A stretch of 64,000 nucleotides of DNA, from assembly GCA_914767715.1 (NCBI GenBank), contig OU612067.1, positions 13,087,001 through 13,151,000 on the forward strand, written 5' to 3'. Origin of the DNA: Membranipora membranacea. Lineage: Eukaryota > Bryozoa > Gymnolaemata > Cheilostomatida > Membraniporidae. Shown here piece by piece: positions 49,247-61,631 of the stretch. Numbering within the stretch: position 1 is the stretch's first letter; the number at the start of each line of letters is the position of its first letter. The position numbers and the translations under genes were made by a program. The notes below the pieces were generated by a model. That model ran no database searches, had not been told where the DNA came from, and saw nothing but the letters and a program-made list of their open reading frames with translations.

Positions 49247-51924
49247 AACCGTTTGGCTCTGCTGCTTTTCATTCTCCGTCAGCGTTCGTTTTATTTAGGG
49301 TCACTGTTGCTAAAAAAAAACATGCCAAACAGCAGCATTGAAAAATTAAATCTCTGTACGATTCTTATCAAACTCCGACCAGTTCAAGCTCTTATTGGCC
49401 TTACTCAAAATCCAGAATATCGGAATCCTCGGATTAACTGGTGGGTAATAACGCTGACTTGAAATTTTCGAAAAATATACCAAGGGAAGGTATCACGCTT
49501 TTTTTTCGCTCAGATTAAAAAATAGATTTGCTTCCAACTCACCTCATAAGGAGGAGCAACTCCTGCTGATCTCAAATCTGCAAACCGTTTGGCTCTGCTG
49601 CTTTTCATTCTCCGTCAGCGTTCGTTTTAATTAGGGTCACTTTTGCTAAAAAAAAACATGCCAAACGGCAGCATTGAAAAATTAAATCTCTTTTCGATTC
49701 TTATCAAACTCCGACCAGTTCGAGCTCTTATTGGCCTTACTCAAAATCCAGAATATCGGAATCCTCGGATTAACTGGTGGGTAATAACGCTGACTTGAAA
49801 TTTCGAAAAATATACCAAGGGAGGGTATCACGCTTTTTTTTCGCTCAGATCAAAAAATAGATTTGCTTCCAACTCACCTTATAAGGAGGAGCAACTCCTG
49901 CTGATCTCAAATCTGCAAACCGTTTGGCTCTGCTGCTTTTCATTCTCCGTCAGCGTTCGTTTTAATTAGGGTCACTTTTGCTAAAAAAAAACATGCCAAA
50001 CGGCAGCATTGAAAAATTAAATCTCTGTTCAATTCTTATCAAACTCCGACCAGTTCAAGCTCTTATTGGCCTTACTCAAAATCCAGAATATCGGAATCCT
50101 CGGATTAACTGGTGGGTAATAACGCTGACTTGAAATTTCGAAAAATATAGCAAGGGAGGGTATCACGCTTTTTTTTCGCTCAGATCAAAAAATAGAGTTG
50201 CTTCCAACTCACCTCATAAGGAGGAGCAACTCCTGCTGATCTCAAATCTGCAAACCGTTTGGCTCTGCTGCTTTTCATTCTCCGTCAGCGTTCGTTTTAA
50301 TTAGGGTCACTTTTGCTAAAAAAAAACATGCCAAACGGCAGCATTGAAAAATTAAATCTCTGTTCGATTCTTATCAAACTCCGACCAGTTCAAGCTCTTA
50401 TTGGCCTTACTCAAAATCCAGAATATCGGAATCCTCGGATTAACTGGTGGGTAATAACGCTGACTTGAAATTTCGAAAAATATACCAAGGGAGGGTATCA
50501 CGCTTTTTTTTCGCTCAGATCAAAAAATAGATTTGCTTCCAACTCACCTCATAAGGAGGAGCAACTCCTGCTGATCTCAAATCTGCAAACCGTTTGGCTC
50601 TGCTGCTTTTCATTCTCCGTCAGCGTTCGTTTTAATTAGGGTCACTTTTGCTCAAAAAAACATGCCAAACGTCAGCATTGAAAAATTAAATCTTGTTTCG
50701 ATTCTTATCAAACTCCGACCAGTTCAAGCTCTTATTGGCCTTACTCAAAATCCAGAATATCGGAATCCTCGGATTAACTGGTGGGTAATAACGCTGACTT
50801 GAAATTTCGAAAAATATACCAAGGGAGGGTATCACGCTTTTTTTTCGCTCAGATCAAAAAATAGATTTGCTTCCAACTCACCTCATAAGGAGGAGCAACT
50901 CCTGCTGATCTTAAATCTGCAAACCGTTTGGCTCTGCTGCTTTTCATTCTCCGTCAGCGTTCGTTTTAATTAGGGTCACTTTTGCTCAAAAAAACATGCC
51001 AAACGTCAGCATTGAAAAATTAAATCTTGTTTCGATTCTTATCAAACTCCGACCAGTTCAAGCTCTTATTGGCCTTACTCAAAATCCAGAATATCGGAAT
51101 CCTCGGATTAACTGGTGGGTAATAACGCTGACTTAGAATTTCGAAAAATATACCAAGGGAGGGTATCACGCTTTTTTTTCGGTCAGATTAAAAAATAGTT
51201 TTGCTTCCAACTCACCTCATAAGGAGGAGCAACTCCTGCTGATCTCAAATCTGCAAACCGTTTGGCTCTGCTGCTTTTCATTCTCCGTCAGCGTTCGTTT
51301 TAATTAGGGTCACTTTTGCTCAAAAAAACATGCCAAACGGCAGCATTGAAAAATTAAATCTCTGTTCGATTCTTATCAAACTCCGACCAGTTCAAGCTCT
51401 TATTGGCCTTACTCAAAATCCAGAATATCGGAATCCTCGGATTAACTGGTGGGTAATAACGCTGACTTGAAATTTCGAAAAATATACCAAGGGAGGGTAT
51501 CACGCTTTTTTTTGGCTCAGATCAAAAAATAGATTTGCTTCCAACTCACCTCATAAGGAGGAGCAACTCCTGCTGATCTCAAATCTGCAAACCGTTTGGC
51601 TCTGCTGCTTTTCATTCTCCGTCAGCGTTCGTTTTAATTAGGGTCACTGTTGCTAAAAAAAAACATGCCAAACAGCAGCATTGAAAAATTAAATCTCTGT
51701 ACGATTCTTATCAAACTCCGACCAGTTCAAGCTCTTATTGGCCTTACTCAAAATCCAGAATATCGGAATCCTCGGATTAACTGGTGGGTAATAACGCTGA
51801 CTTGAAATTTCGAAAAATATACCAAGGGAGGGTATCACGCTTTTTTTTCGCTCAGATCAAAAAATAGATTTGCTTCCAACTCACCTCATAAGGAGGAGCA
51901 ACTCCTGCTGATCTCAAATCTGCA
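49247..51924 (+). repeat. Nine/ten-monomer HOR, unit 3, incomplete
   Basis: It starts with the GTTTTATTTAGGG monomer and follows unit 2 through the two CGTCAGCATTG monomers (50670, 51004), CGGTCAG (51180) and the TGTACG monomer near 51.7 kb. It then leaves the pattern. It carries GACTTAGAATTTC near 51130, a private change. Confidence 0.8.
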
Positions 51925-52929
51925 AACCGTTTGGCTCTGCTGCTTTTCATTCTCCGTCAGCGTTCGATTTAATTAGGGTCACTTTTGCTAAAAAAAAACA
52001 TGCCAAACGGCAGCATTGAAAAATTAAATCTCTGTTCAATTCTTATCAAACTCCGACCAGTTCAAGCTCTTATTGGCCTTACTCAAAATCCAGAATATCG
52101 GAATCCTCGGATTAACTGGTGGGTAATAACGCTGACTTGAAATTTCGAAAAATATAGCAAGGGAGGGTATCACGCTTTTTTTTCGCTCAGATCAAAAAAT
52201 AGATTTGCTTCCAACTTACCTCATAAGGAGGAGCAACTCCTGCTGATCTCAAATCTGCAAACCGTTTGGCTCTGCTGCTTTTCATTCTCCGTCAGCGTTC
52301 GTTTTAATTAGGGTCACTTTTGCTAAAAAAAAACATGCCAAACGGCAGCATTGAAAAATTAAATCTCTGTTCGATTCTTATCAAACTCCGACCAGTTCAA
52401 GCTCTTATTGGCCTTACTCAAAATCCAGAATATCGGAATCCTCGGATTAACTGGTGGGTAATAAAGCTGACTTGAAATTTCGAAAAATATACCAAGGGAG
52501 GGTATCACGCTTTTTTTTGGCTCAGATCAAAAAATAGATTTGCTTCCAACTCATCTCATAAGGAGGAGCAACTCCTGCTGATTTCAAATCTGCAAACCGT
52601 TTGGCTCTGCTGCTTTTCATTCTCCGTCAGCGTTCGTTTTAATTAGGGTCACTTTTGCTAAAAAAAAACATGCCGAACGGCAGCATTGAAAAATTAAATC
52701 TCTGTTCGATTCTTATCAAACTCCGACCAGTTCAAGCTCTTATTGGCCTTACTCAAAATCCAGAATATCGGAATCCTCGGATTAACTGGTGGGTAATAAC
52801 GCCGACTTGAAATTTCGAAAAATATACCAAGGGAGGGTATCACGCTTTTTTTTCGCTCAGATCAAAAAATAGATTTGCTTCCAACTCACCTTATAAGGAG
52901 GAGCAACTCCTGCTGATCTCAAATCTGCA
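51925..52929 (+). repeat. Three-monomer duplication, copy 1 (1005 bp)
   Basis: Ordered markers: GTTCAATTC with CCAACTTACC; then TTTTGGCTCAG with CTCATCTC and TGATTTCAAAT; then CATGCCGAACGG with ACGCCGACTTG. All recur at exactly 1005 bp. Confidence 0.88.
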
Positions 52930-53934
52930 AACCGTTTGGCTCTGCTGCTTTTCATTCTCCGTCAGCGTTCGTTTTAATTAGGGTCACTTTTGCTAAAAAA
53001 AAACATGCCAAACGGCAGCATTGAAAAATTAAATCTCTGTTCAATTCTTATCAAACTCCGACCAGTTCAAGCTCTTATTGGCCTTACTCAAAATCCAGAA
53101 TATCGGAATCCTCGGATTAACTGGTGGGTAATAACGCTGACTTGAAATTTCGAAAAATATAGCAAGGGAGGGTATCACGCTTTTTTTTCGCTCAGATCAA
53201 AAAATAGATTTGCTTCCAACTTACCTCATAAGGAGGAGCAACTCCTGCTGATCTCAAATCTGCAAATCGTTTGGCTCTGCTGCTTTTCATTCTCCGTCAG
53301 CGTTCGTTTTAATTAGGGTCACTTTTGCTAAAAAAAAACATGCCAAACGGCAGCATTGAAAAATTAAATCTCTGTTCGATTCTTATCAAACTCCGACCAG
53401 TTCAAGCTCTTATTGGCCTTACTCAAAATCCAGAATATCGGAATCCTCGGATTAACTGGTGGGTAATAACGCTGACTTGAAATTTCGAAAAATATACCAA
53501 GGGAGGGTATCACGCTTTTTTTTGGCTCAGATCAAAAAATAGACTTGCTTCCAACTCATCTCATAAGGAGGAGCAACTCCTGCTGATTTCAAATCTGCAA
53601 ACCGTTTGGCTCTGCTGCTTTTCATTCTCCGTCAGCGTTCGTTTTAATTAGGGTCACTTTTGCTAAAAAAAAACATGCCGAACGGCAGCATTGAAAAATT
53701 AAATCTCTGTTCGATTCTTATCAAACTCCGACTAGTTCAAGCTCTTATTGGCCTTACTCAAAATCCAGAATATCGGAATCCTCGGATTAACTGGTGGGTA
53801 ATAACGCCGACTTGAAATTTCGAAAAATATACCAAGGGAGGGTATCACGCTTTTTTTTCGCTCAGATCAAAAAATAGATTTGCTTCCAACTCACCTCATA
53901 AGGAGGAGCAACTCCTGCTGATCTCAAATCTGCA
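52930..53934 (+). repeat. Three-monomer duplication, copy 2 (1005 bp)
   Basis: It repeats 51925-52929, including the rare CCAACTTACC and CATGCCGAACGG changes. Private changes include GCAAATCG near 53265, ATAGACTTGC near 53540 and CGACTAGTTC near 53729. Confidence 0.88.
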
Positions 53935-56660
53935 AACCGTTTGGCTCTGCTGCTTTTCATTCTCCGTCAGCGTTCGTTTTAATTAGGGTCACTTTTGCTC
54001 AAAAAAACATGCCAAACGTCAGCATTGAAAAATTAAATCTTGTTTCGATTCTTATCAAACTCCGACCAGTTCAAGCTCTTATTGGCCTTACTCAAAATCC
54101 AGAATATCGGAATCCTCGGATTAACTGGTGGGTAATAACGCTGACTTGAAATTTCGAAAAATATACCAAGGGAGGGTATCACGCTTTTTTTTCGCTCAGA
54201 TCAAAAAATAGATTTGCTTCCAACTCACCTCATAAGGAGGAGCAACTCCTGCTGATCTCAAATCTGCAAACCGTTTGGCCTGCTGCTTTTCATTCTCCGT
54301 CAGCGTTTGTTTTAATTAGGGTCACTTTTGCTAAAAAAAAACATGGCAAACGGCAGCATTGAAAAATTAAATCTCTGTTCGATTCTTATCAAACTCCGAC
54401 CAGTTCAAGCTCTTATTGGCCTTACTCAAAATCCAGAATATCGGAATCCTCGGATAAACTGGTGGGTTATAACGCTGACTTGAAATTTCGAAAAATATAC
54501 CAAGGGAGGGTATCACGCTTTTTTTTCGCTCAGATCAAAAAATAGATTTGCTTCCAACTCACCTCATAAGGAGGAGCAACTCCTGCTGATCTTAAATCTG
54601 CAAACCGTTTGGCTCTGCTGCTTTTCATTCTCCGTCAGCGTTCGTTTTAATTAGGGTCACTTTTGCTCAAAAAAACATGCCAAACGTCAGCATTGAAAAA
54701 TTAAATCTTGTTTCGATTCTTATCAAACTCCGACCAGTTCAAGCTCTTATTGGCCTTACTCAAAATCCAGAATATCGGAATCCTCGGATTAACTGGTGGG
54801 TAATAACGCTGACTTGAAATTTCGAAAAATATACCAAGGGAGGGTATCACGCTTTTTTTTCGGTCAGATCAAAAAATAGTTTTGCTTCCAACTCACCTCA
54901 TAAGGAGGAGCAACTCCTGCTGATCTCAAATCTGCAAACCGTTTGGCTCTGCTGCTTTTTTTATTCTCCGTCAGCGTTCGTTTTAATTAGGGTCACTTTT
55001 GCTCAAAAAAACATGCCAAACGGCAGCATTGAAAAATTAAATCTCTGTTCGATTCTTATCAAACTCCAACCAGTTCAAGCTGTTATTGGCCTTACTCAAA
55101 ATCCAGAATATCGGAATCCTCGGATTAACTGGTGGGTAATAACGCTGACTTGAAATTTCGAAAAATATACCAAGGGAGGGTATCACGCTTTTTTTTGGGT
55201 CAGATCAAAAAATAGATTTGCTTCCAACTCACCTCATAAGGAGGAGCAACTCCTGCTGATCTCAAATCTGCAAACCGTTTGGCTCTGCTGCTTTTCATTC
55301 TCCGTCAGCGTTCGTTTTAATTAGGGTCACTGTTGCTAAAAAAAAACATGCCAAACAGCAGCATTTAAAAATTGAATCTCTGTACGATTCTTATCAAACT
55401 CCGACCAGTTCAAGCTCTTATTGGCCTTACTCAAAATCCAGAATATCGGAATCCTCGGATTAACTGGTGGGTAATAACGCTAACTTGAAATTTCGAAAAA
55501 TATAGCAAGGGAGGGTATCACGCTTTTTTTTCGCTCAGATCAAAAAATAGATTTGCTTCCAACTCACCTCATAAGGAGGAGCAACTCCTGCTGATCTCAA
55601 ATCTGCAAACCGTTTGGCTCTGCTGCTTTTCATTCTCCGTCAGCGTTCGTTTTAATTAGGGTCACTTTTGCTAAAAAAAAACATGCCAAACGGCAGCATT
55701 GAAAAATTAAATCTCTGTTCGATTCTTATCAAACTCCGACCAGTTCAAGCTCTTATTGGCCTTACTCAAAATCCAGAATATCGGAATCCTCGGATTAACT
55801 GGTGGGTAATAACGCTGACTTGAAATTTCGAAAAATATACCAAGGGAGGGTATCACGCTTTTTTTTCGCTCAGATCAAAAAATAGATTTGCTTCCAACTC
55901 ATCTCATAAGGAGGAGCAACTCCTGCTGATTTCAAATCTGCAAACCGTTTGGCTCTGCTGCTTTTCATTCTCCGTCAGCGTTCGTTTTAATTAGGGTCAC
56001 TTTTGCTAAAAAAAAACATGCCGAACGGCAGCATTGAAAAATTAAATCTCTGTTCGATTGTTATCAAACTCCGACCAATTCAAGCTCTTATTGGCCTTAC
56101 TCAAAATCCAGAATATCGGAATCCTCGGATTGACTGGTGGGTAATAACGCTGACTTGAAATTTCGAAAAATATACCAAGGGAGGGTATTACGCTTTTTTT
56201 TCGCTCAGATCAAAAAATAGATTTGCTTCCAACTCACCTCATAAGGAGGAGCAACTCCTGCTGATCTCAAATCTGCAAACCGTTTGGCTCTGCTGCTTTT
56301 CATTCTCCGTCAGCGTTCGTTTTAATTAGGGTCACTTTTGCTCAAAAAAACATGCCAAACGTCAGCATTGAAAAATTAAATCTTGTTTCGATTCTTATCA
56401 AACTCCGACCAGTTCAAGCTCTTACTGGCCTTACTCAAAATCCAGAATATCGGAATCCTCGGATTAACTGGTGGGTAATAACGCTGAGTTGAAATACGAA
56501 AAATATACCAAGGGAGGGTATCACGCTTTTTTTTCGCTCAGATCAAAAAATAGATTTGCTTCCAACTCACCTCATAAGGAGGAGCAACTCCTGCTGATCT
56601 CAAATCTGCAAACCGTTTGGCTCTGCTGCTTTTCATTCTCCGTCAGCGTTTGTTTTAATT
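53935..56660 (+). repeat. Domain B monomers without a clear HOR
   Basis: B subtypes are mixed: CGTCAGCATTG at about 54018, 54686 and 56359; CGGTCAG near 54861; TTTTGGGTCAG near 55195; AACAGCAGC near 55358. There is one ATAA...TTAT dyad monomer at 54454. Private indels occur, such as TTTGGCCTGC near 54276 and a short GAAATACGAAAA near 56492. I see no gene. Confidence 0.7.
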
Positions 56661-57949
56661 AGGGTCACTTTTGCTAAAAAAAAACATGCCAAACGGCAGC
56701 ATTGAAAAATTAAATCTCTGTTCGATTCTTATCAAACTCCGACCAGTTCAAGCTCTTATTGGCCTTACTCAAAATCCAGAATATCGGAATCCTCGGATAA
56801 ACTGGTGGGTTATAACGCTGACTTGAAATTTCGAAAAATATACCAAGGGAGGGTATCACGCTCTTTTTTCGCTCAGATCAAAAAATAGATTTGCTTCCAA
56901 CTCACCTCATAAGGAGGAGCAACTCCTGCTGATCTCAAATCTGCAAACCGTTTGGCTCTGCTGCTTTTCATTCTCCGTCAGCTTTCGTTTTAATTAGGGT
57001 CACTTTTGCTAAAAAAAAACATGCCAAACGGCAGCATTGAAAAATTAAATCTCTGTTCGATTCTTATCAAACTCCGACCAGTTCAAGCTCTTATTGCCCT
57101 TACTCAAAATCCAGAATATCGGAATCCTCGGATTAACTGGTGGGTAATAACGCTGACTTGAAATTTCGAAAAATATACCAAGGGAGGGTATCACGCTTTT
57201 TTTTCGCTCAGATCAAAAAATAGATTTGCATGCAACTCACCTCATAAGGAGGAGCAACTCCTGCTGATCTCAAATCTGCAAACCGTTTGGCTCTGCTGCT
57301 TTTCATTCTCCGTCAGCGTTCGTTTTAATTAGGGTCACTTTTGCTAAAAAAAAACATGCCAAACGGCAGCATTGAAAAATTAAATCTCTGTTCGGTTCTT
57401 ATCAAACTCCGACCAGTTCAAGCTCTTATTGGCCTTACTCAAAATCCAGAATATCGGAATCCTCGGATTAACTGGTGGGTAATAACGCTGACTTGAAATT
57501 TCGAAAAATATACCAAGGGAGGGTATCACGCTTTTTTTTCGGTCAGATCAAAAAATAGTTTTGCTTCCAACTCACCTCATAAGGAGGAGCAACTCCTGCT
57601 GATCTCAAATCTGCAAACCGTTTGGCTCTGCTGCTTTTCATTCTCCGTCAGCGTTCGTTTTAATTAGGGTCACTTTTGCTCAAAAAAACATGCCAAACGG
57701 CAGCATTGAAAAATTAAATCTCTGTTCGATTCTTATCAAACTCCGACCAGTTCAAGCTCTTATTGGCCTTACTCAAAATCCAGAATATCGGAATCCTCGG
57801 ATTAACTGGTGGGTAATAACGCTGACTTGAAATTTCGAAAAATATACCAAGGGAGGGTATCACGCTTTTTTTTGGGTCAGATCAAAAAATAGATTTGCTT
57901 CCAACTCACCTCATAAGGAGGAGCAACTCCTGCTGATCTCAAATCTGCA
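56661..57949 (+). repeat. Mixed A-like then B-like monomers
   Basis: A markers return: CGCTCTTTTTTCG near 56858, CAGCTTTCG near 56980 and the partial GCATGCAACTC at 57228. B markers follow: CGGTCAG with ATAGTTTTGC near 57540 and TTTTGGGTCAG near 57870. Confidence 0.7.
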
Positions 57950-59957
57950 AACCGTTTGGCTCTGCTGCTTTTCATTCTCCGTCAGCGTTCGTTTTATTTA
58001 GGGTCACTGTTGCTAAAAAAAAACATGCCAAACAGCAGCATTGAAAAATTGAATCTCTGTACGATTCTTATCAAACTCCGACCAGTTCAAGCTCTTATTG
58101 GCCTTACTCAAAATCCAGAATATCGGAATCCTCGGATTAACTGGTGGGTAATAACGCTGACTTGAAATTTCGAAAAATATACCAAGGGAAGGTATCACGC
58201 TTTTTTTTCGTTCAGATTAAAAAATAGATTTGCTTCCAACTCACCTCATAAGGAGGAGCAACTCCTGCTGATCTCAAATCTGCAAACCGTTTGGCTCTGC
58301 TGCTTTTCATTCTCCGTCAGCGTTCGTTTTAATTAGGGTCACTTTTGCTAAAAAAAAACATGCCAAACGGCAGCATTGAAAAATTAAATCTCTGTTCGAT
58401 TCTTATCAAACTCCGACCAGTTCAAGCTCTTATTGGCCTTACTCAAAATCCAGAATATCGGAATCCTCGGATAAACTGGTGGGTTATAATGCTGACTTGA
58501 AATTTCGAAAAATATACCAAGGGAGGGTATCACGCTTTTTTTTCGCTCAGATCAAAAAATAGATTTGCTTCCAACTCACCTCATAAGGAGGAGCAACTCC
58601 TGCTGATCTCAAATCTGCAAACCGTTTGGCTCTGCTGCTTTTCATTCTCCGTCAGCGTTCGTTTTAATTAGGGTCACTTTTGCAAAAAAAAACATGCCAA
58701 ACGGCAGCATTGAAAAATTAAATCTCTGTTCGATTCTTATCAAACTCCGACCAGTTCAAGCTCTTATTGGCCTTACTCAAAATCCAGAATATCAGAATCC
58801 TCGGATTAACTGGTGGGTAATAACGCTGACTTGAAATTTCGAAAAATATACCAAGGGAGGGTATCACGCTTTTTTTTCGCTCAGATCAAAAGATAGATTT
58901 GCTTCCAACTCACCTCATAAGGAGGAGCAACTCCTGCTGATCTCAAATCTGCAAACCGTTTGGCTCTGCTGCTTTTCATTCTCCGTCAGCGTTCGTTTTA
59001 ATTAGGGTCACTTTTGCTAAAAAAAAACATGCCAAACGGCAGCATTGAAAAATTAAATCTCTGTTCGATTCTTATTAAACTCCGACCAGTTCAAGCTCTT
59101 ATTGGCCTTACTCAAAATCCAGAATATCGGAATCCTCGGATTAACTGGTGGGTAATAACGCTGACTTGAAATTTCGAAAAATATACCAAGGGAGGGTATC
59201 ACGCTTTTTTTTCGCTCAGATCAAAAAATAGATTTGCTTCCAACTCACCTCATAAGGAGGAGCAACTCCTGCTGATCTCAAATGTGCAAACCGTTTGGCT
59301 CTGCTGTTTTTCATTCTCCGTCAGCGTTCGTTTAAATTAGGGTCACTTTTGCTAAAAAAAAACATGCCAAACGGCAGCATTGAAAAATTAAATCTCTGTT
59401 CGATTCTTATCAAACTCCGACCAGTTCAAGCTCTTATTGGCCTTACTCAAAATCCAGAATATCGGAATCCTCGGATTAACTGGTGGGTAATAACGCTGAC
59501 TTGAAATTTCGAAAAATATACCAAGGGAGGGTATCATGCTTTTTTTCGCTCAGATCAAAAAATAGATTTGCTTCCAACTCACGTCATAAGGAGGAGCAAC
59601 TCCTGCTGATCCCAAATCTGCAAACCGTTTGGCTCTGCTGCTTTTCATTCTCCGTCAGCTTTCGTTTTAATCAGGGTCACATTTGCTAAAAAAAAACATG
59701 CCAAACGGCAGCATTGAAAAATTAAATCTCTGTTCGATTCTTATCAAACTCCGACCAGTTCAAGCTCTTATTGGCCTTACTCAAAATCCAGAATATCGGA
59801 ATCCTCGGATTAACTGGTGGGTAATAACGCTGACTTGAAATTTCGAAAAATATACCAAGGGAGGGTATCACGCTTTTTTTTGGGTCAGATCAAAAAATAG
59901 ATTTGCTTCCAACTCACCTCATAAGGAGGAGCAACTCCTGCTGATCTCAAATCTGCA
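57950..59957 (+). repeat. Six-monomer A/B mixed HOR unit (2008 bp)
   Basis: It opens with a B-type GTTTTATTTAGGG/AACAGCAGC/TGTACG monomer. A-type ones follow: GGTTATAATG with the ATAA...TTAT dyad (58471), GCAAAAAAAAAC with CAAAAGATAG, TTATTAAACTCC, then AATGTGCAAACC with TTTAAATTAGGG, then CAGCTTTCG with TAATCAGGG. The opening B monomer recurs at 59958. Confidence 0.85.
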
Positions 59958-61631
59958 AACCGTTTGGCTCTGCTGCTTTTCATTCTCCGTCAGCGTTCGT
60001 TTTATTTAGGGTCACTGTTGCTAAAAAAAAACATGCCAAACAGCAGCATTGAAAAATTGAATCTCTGTACGATTCTTATCAAACTCCGACCAGTTCAAGC
60101 TCTTATTGGCCTTACTCAAAATCCAGAATATCGGAATCCTCGGATTAACTGGTGGGTAATAACGCTGACTTGAAATTTCGAAAAATATACCAAGGGAAGG
60201 TATCACGCTTTTTTTTCGTTCAGATTAAAAAATAGATTTGCTTCCAACTCACCTCATAAGGAGGAGCAACTCCTGCTGATCTCAAATCTGCAAACCGTTT
60301 GGCTCTGCTGCTTTTCATTCTCCGTCAGCGTTCGTTTTAATTAGGGTCACTTTTGCTAAAAAAAAACATGCCAAACGGCAGCATTGAAAAATTAAATCTC
60401 TGTTCGATTCTTATCAAACTCCGACCAGTTCAAGCTCTTATTGGCCTTACTCAAAATCCAGAATATCGGAATCCTCGGATAAACTGGTGGGTTATAATGC
60501 TGACTTGAAATTTCGAAAAATATACCAAGGGAGGGTATCACGCTTTTTTTTCGCTCAGATCAAAAAATAGATTTGCTTCCAACTCACCTCATAAGGAGGA
60601 GCAACTCCTGCTGATCTCAAATCTGCAAACCGTTTGGCTCTGCTGCTTTTCATTCTCCGTCAGCGTTCGTTTTAATTAGGGTCACTTTTGCAAAAAAAAA
60701 CATGCCAAACGGCAGCATTGAAAAATTAAATCTCTGTTCGATTCTTATCAAACTCCGACCAGTTCAAGCTCTTATTGGCCTTACTCAAAATCCAGAATAT
60801 CAGAATCCTCGGATTAACTGGTGGGTAATAACGCTGACTTGAAATTTCGAAAAATATACCAAGGGAGGGTATCACGCTTTTTTTTCGCTCAGATCAAAAG
60901 ATAGATTTGCTTCCAACTCACCTCATAAGGAGGAGCAACTCCTGCTGATCTCAAATCTGCAAACCGTTTGGCTCTGCTGCTTTTCATTCTCCGTCAGCGT
61001 TCGTTTTAATTAGGGTCACTTTTGCTAAAAAAAAACATGCCAAACGGCAGCATTGAAAAATTAAATCTCTGTTCGATTCTTATTAAACTCCGACCAGTTC
61101 AAGCTCTTATTGGCCTTACTCAAAATCCAGAATATCAGAATCCTCGGATTAACTGGTGGGTAATAACGCTGACTTGAAATTTCGAAAAATATACCAAGGG
61201 AGGGTATCACGCTTTTTTTTCTCTCAGATCAAAAAATAGATTTGCTTCCAACTCACCTCATAAGGAGGAGCAACTCCTGCTGATCTCAAATCTGCAAACC
61301 GTTTGGCTCTGCTGCTTTTCATTCTCCGTCAGCGTTCGTTTTAAGTAGGGTCACTTTTGCTCAAAAAAAACATGCCAAACGGCAGCATTGAAAAATTAAA
61401 TCTCTGTTTGATTCTTATCAAACTCCGACCAGTTCAAGCTCTTATTGGCCTTACTCAAAATCCAGAATATCGGAATCCTCGGATTAACTGGTGGGTAATA
61501 ACGCTGACTTGAAATTTCGAAAAATATACCAAGGGAGGGTATCACGCTTTTTTTTCGCTCAGATCAAAAAATAGATTTGCTTCCAACTCACCTCATAAGG
61601 AGGAGCAACTCCTGCTGATCTCAAATGTGCA
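59289..61631 (+). repeat. Seven-monomer mixed HOR, copy 1 (2343 bp)
   Basis: AATGTGC recurs near 59281, 61624 and 63966. Within the unit GATCCCAAATC and GTCACATTTGC (near 59609 and 59678) recur near 61952 and 62021. GGTTATAATG recurs at 60490 and 62832. It overlaps the six-monomer unit 57950-59957. Confidence 0.85.
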
